64,000 nt of DNA from JAPOUP01 sp965203605 (GTDB lineage: Bacteria > Pseudomonadota > Alphaproteobacteria > Rhodobacterales > Rhodobacteraceae): the NCBI GenBank assembly GCA_965203605.1, contig OZ241902.1, forward strand, positions 1,798,001 to 1,862,000, given 5' to 3'. Positions 62,416 to 64,000 of this stretch are shown piece after piece (positions within the stretch are counted from its first letter, which is position 1; each line of letters opens with the position of its first letter). The notes under the pieces are model-generated. The model made no database searches and was not told the origin of the DNA. It saw only the letters and a program-made list of their open reading frames with translations. Made by a program: the position numbers and the translations under genes.

Positions 62416-63957
62416 TCAACGGTTTTTCGGCTGGACCGGCTCCGTTGCGTCTGTCATCCTTATGGGAACCTGCTGGTCCGGTCGGACCCCGAGGAGCTGG
62501 AACGCCCGCTTCCGCGGCGCGGTCGGTGTGGTGACGGCGGGCAGGAGGCTGTCGCCCTGCCCTGGCAGGCGCAGCTGGTTCAGGACCACGGGCGGGAGGT
62601 CGGCGGGCGGCGCGCGCAGGCTGTGGACCGGCAACCCGTCGGCGGTGCGCCTCCTGCCGGCCTTCGCCCTGGCCCCCTCCGGGACCCCGGCCGCCTCCAC
62701 CGGCGGGTTCCGCTGCGCCCGCGCACCCTCCCGGCCGTCGTCCCCGGAAAGGACCGGCGCGGACGGCGGCGCATGTGCCACCCGGCATACAGGGCCAGCA
62801 TGCACGGGAACACATGGCCGCGGACATGGTCCGCCGGGTATACGTGTACCGGACGGATCCGGAGGTCGCCCCTCCCGTTCCGGAACGCCCGCCCGCCCGT
62901 CGCCAGACTCCTGTACGCCTCCACGGCGGCCTCCGTTCCGGTCGCCTCCGCGTCCAGGCTGGTGCGGATGGGGTGGACGCCGCCGGGCCGCGCCCCGGCG
63001 GCGATCCTGTCCTCCCGGCGGCGCCAGGGGATGCCGCCGTCCGTGACGGTGATGCCGGAGTGTTCCGCGACCTTCCTCCGGTTGGCGTCCCGGCCCACCC
63101 GGCGGTCGACCGTCCGCCGGTCCTTCAGCCGTCCCGGGCGCACCGACGCGGCGACCCTCTCCAGCGTCCCCCCGGTGGCCCCGGGGAGCTCCCCGCGCCC
63201 GCGCACCCTCCCCTCCCGCAACCGGGGGCTGGGGCAGACCATCAGCCGCCCGCCGGGAAAGTCCGGGCCGGTGACCTCCGCCACCGCGTCGGGGCCCGGC
63301 GCCTCCGGCTCCAGCGGGGCCGGGGCGTCCGCGCCCCGCTCCAGCGGTTTCCCTATGTCCCGCCTCTTCAGGGAGGGGATCCAGCCGAGCCCCGCCGGCT
63401 CCGGATCCTCCCGGATCCTGGCCGTGGTGGGCATGCCCCCGTCACCCACGGGCGCCACCCGGTCGATGCGGAGGCGCCTGCGGACCCTCCCGACCTGCGG
63501 CGCGACCGTGGACGGGTCGGACATGTTGCCCGCGAACACTTCCACCGCCACCGGGCAGCCGCCGGCGGCGACCGGGAGCCGGTGGGTGATCCGCATTTTG
63601 CCTTTCTTTCCGTCACGGCTGTGGCCGAAGGCCGCGGGCGGGCGGCACCGCCCCTCGTGGTGGGGGCCGCCCACGCCATGCAGGATCAGGGCGCCGCCGC
63701 CTTTCAGGCGCCGGTTGGCCAGGCTCCGCCCGATCCAGGGCTGGCGCACCAGCAGCCAGCCGGGCATGCCCGGCATCCCGTTGCCGGTGACCGCCCCCGG
63801 CCCGGAAGCCCCCGGTGACCGTCGGCGGCAGCTCCGGCAGGTTGGCGATGGTCCTCCTGCGGACGCGCTTTCCCCCGCGCCAGGCCTGGCGGAGCGGGAT
63901 GGCGGGCTTTCCGGCCTGGTTAGGGATCGATTCGATGCTGAGGGCCATGGCGGACAT
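62416..63957 (-). pseudogene. Frameshifted IS1634-family transposase
   Basis: A whole transposase gene of the IS1634 family lies on the minus strand in several frames. The N-terminus MALSIESIPNQAGKPAIPLR with AWRGGKRVRRRTIANLPELP is at 63942-63800. After a frameshift and deletion, IGRSLANRRLKGGGALILHG, AAFGHSRDGKKGKMRITHRL and VAVEVFAGNMSDPSTVAPQV follow. ARIREDPEPAGLGWIPSLKR, EAAVEAYRSLATGGRAFRNG and HVRGHVFPCMLALYAGWHMR come next. A second frameshift near 62760 leads to ADGLPVHSLRAPPADLPPVV and the stop at 62416. Many substitutions (for example GDRGM to GDGGM) mark long decay. GC content is high. The element runs to or past the window end. Confidence 0.85.
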
Positions 63958-64000
63958 CCGTTATGGGAACCGGACTTTCCATCCTGGAACATGAAGCCGC

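Noticed and set aside
62775..63818. 347-codon plus-strand frame
   Set aside because: Antisense shadow of the GC-rich IS1634 transposase; no start context or family motif.
62455..63985. Similar strings near CATCC-TTATGGGAACC at 62456 and 63957 as possible IS1634 ends
   Set aside because: They are in the same orientation rather than inverted, and the left one lies inside the coding remnant, so they are not terminal inverted repeats.
1..64000. CRISPR arrays, rRNA operons, tRNA genes, phage structural genes
   Set aside because: None seen by eye: no regularly spaced repeats, no rRNA-like conserved blocks, no tRNA cloverleaf motifs and no capsid, portal or tail families among the open frames.

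Overview
The window looks like chromosomal DNA from an alphaproteobacterium, most likely of the order Rhodobacterales. The main evidence is gene order. Three blocks match arrangements known from that order: aroA-cmk-rpsA-ihfB-lapA-trpF-trpB, miaB/phoH-ybeY-corC-lnt beside metK-trmB, and irr/fabA-fabB-fabI. A SAM/SAH-type riboswitch, a class reported mainly from this order, sits in front of metK. Genus cannot be read from the sequence.

Layout. 1-7.7 kb: a VOC protein, trpA with a hydratase, an FMN alpha-hydroxy-acid dehydrogenase, an MFS carrier, rplY, pth and a DUF2237 protein. 7.8-16.7 kb (minus strand): trpB, trpF, lapA, ihfB, rpsA, an inserted aldo/keto reductase, cmk, a decayed GFA-like gene and aroA. 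16.8-20.9 kb: a perfect 210-bp tandem duplication, a Gfo/Idh/MocA oxidoreductase, trmB, and metK with its riboswitch. 20.9-37.4 kb is accessory DNA lying between metK and lnt. It holds a spermidine-synthase-like protein, a cassette of a PHP-domain ATPase and an AlbA_2/Schlafen-type ATP-binding protein, a GntR-controlled XylFGH-like sugar importer with a GMC oxidoreductase pair and an enolase-superfamily enzyme, a decayed ISAs1 transposase, an RTX gene between two identical inverted 203-bp MITE-like repeats, and remnants of a cytosine methyltransferase/HNH nuclease pair. 37.4-47.7 kb is core again: lnt, corC, ybeY, phoH, miaB, irr, fabA, fabB, fabI and ppk2. 48.5-58.8 kb is a LacI-controlled carbohydrate locus with a CUT1 ABC importer, a sugar-phosphate isomerase/epimerase, a Gfo/Idh/MocA oxidoreductase, and a GH43 glycosidase split by an IS630-family element. 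59.2-62.1 kb (minus strand) encodes a two-subunit 2-oxoacid/acetoin dehydrogenase E1 with a free lipoyl domain and an eroded SDR gene. 62.4-64 kb is a frameshifted IS1634-family transposase.

How it fits together. The core blocks cover tryptophan and shikimate synthesis, translation, SAM supply, lipoprotein and envelope maturation, and unsaturated fatty acid synthesis. The two sugar islands each pair a regulator, an ABC importer and cytoplasmic sugar oxidoreductases or isomerases, which suggests a heterotroph using plant or algal sugars and sugar acids. The number of decayed genes (GFA, SDR, ISAs1, IS1634, methyltransferase and HNH remnants, split GH43, mutated PHP-ATPase) suggests a genome with active mobile elements and ongoing gene loss.

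I saw no rRNA, tRNA or CRISPR array. All family assignments come from reading motifs by eye; no search was run.
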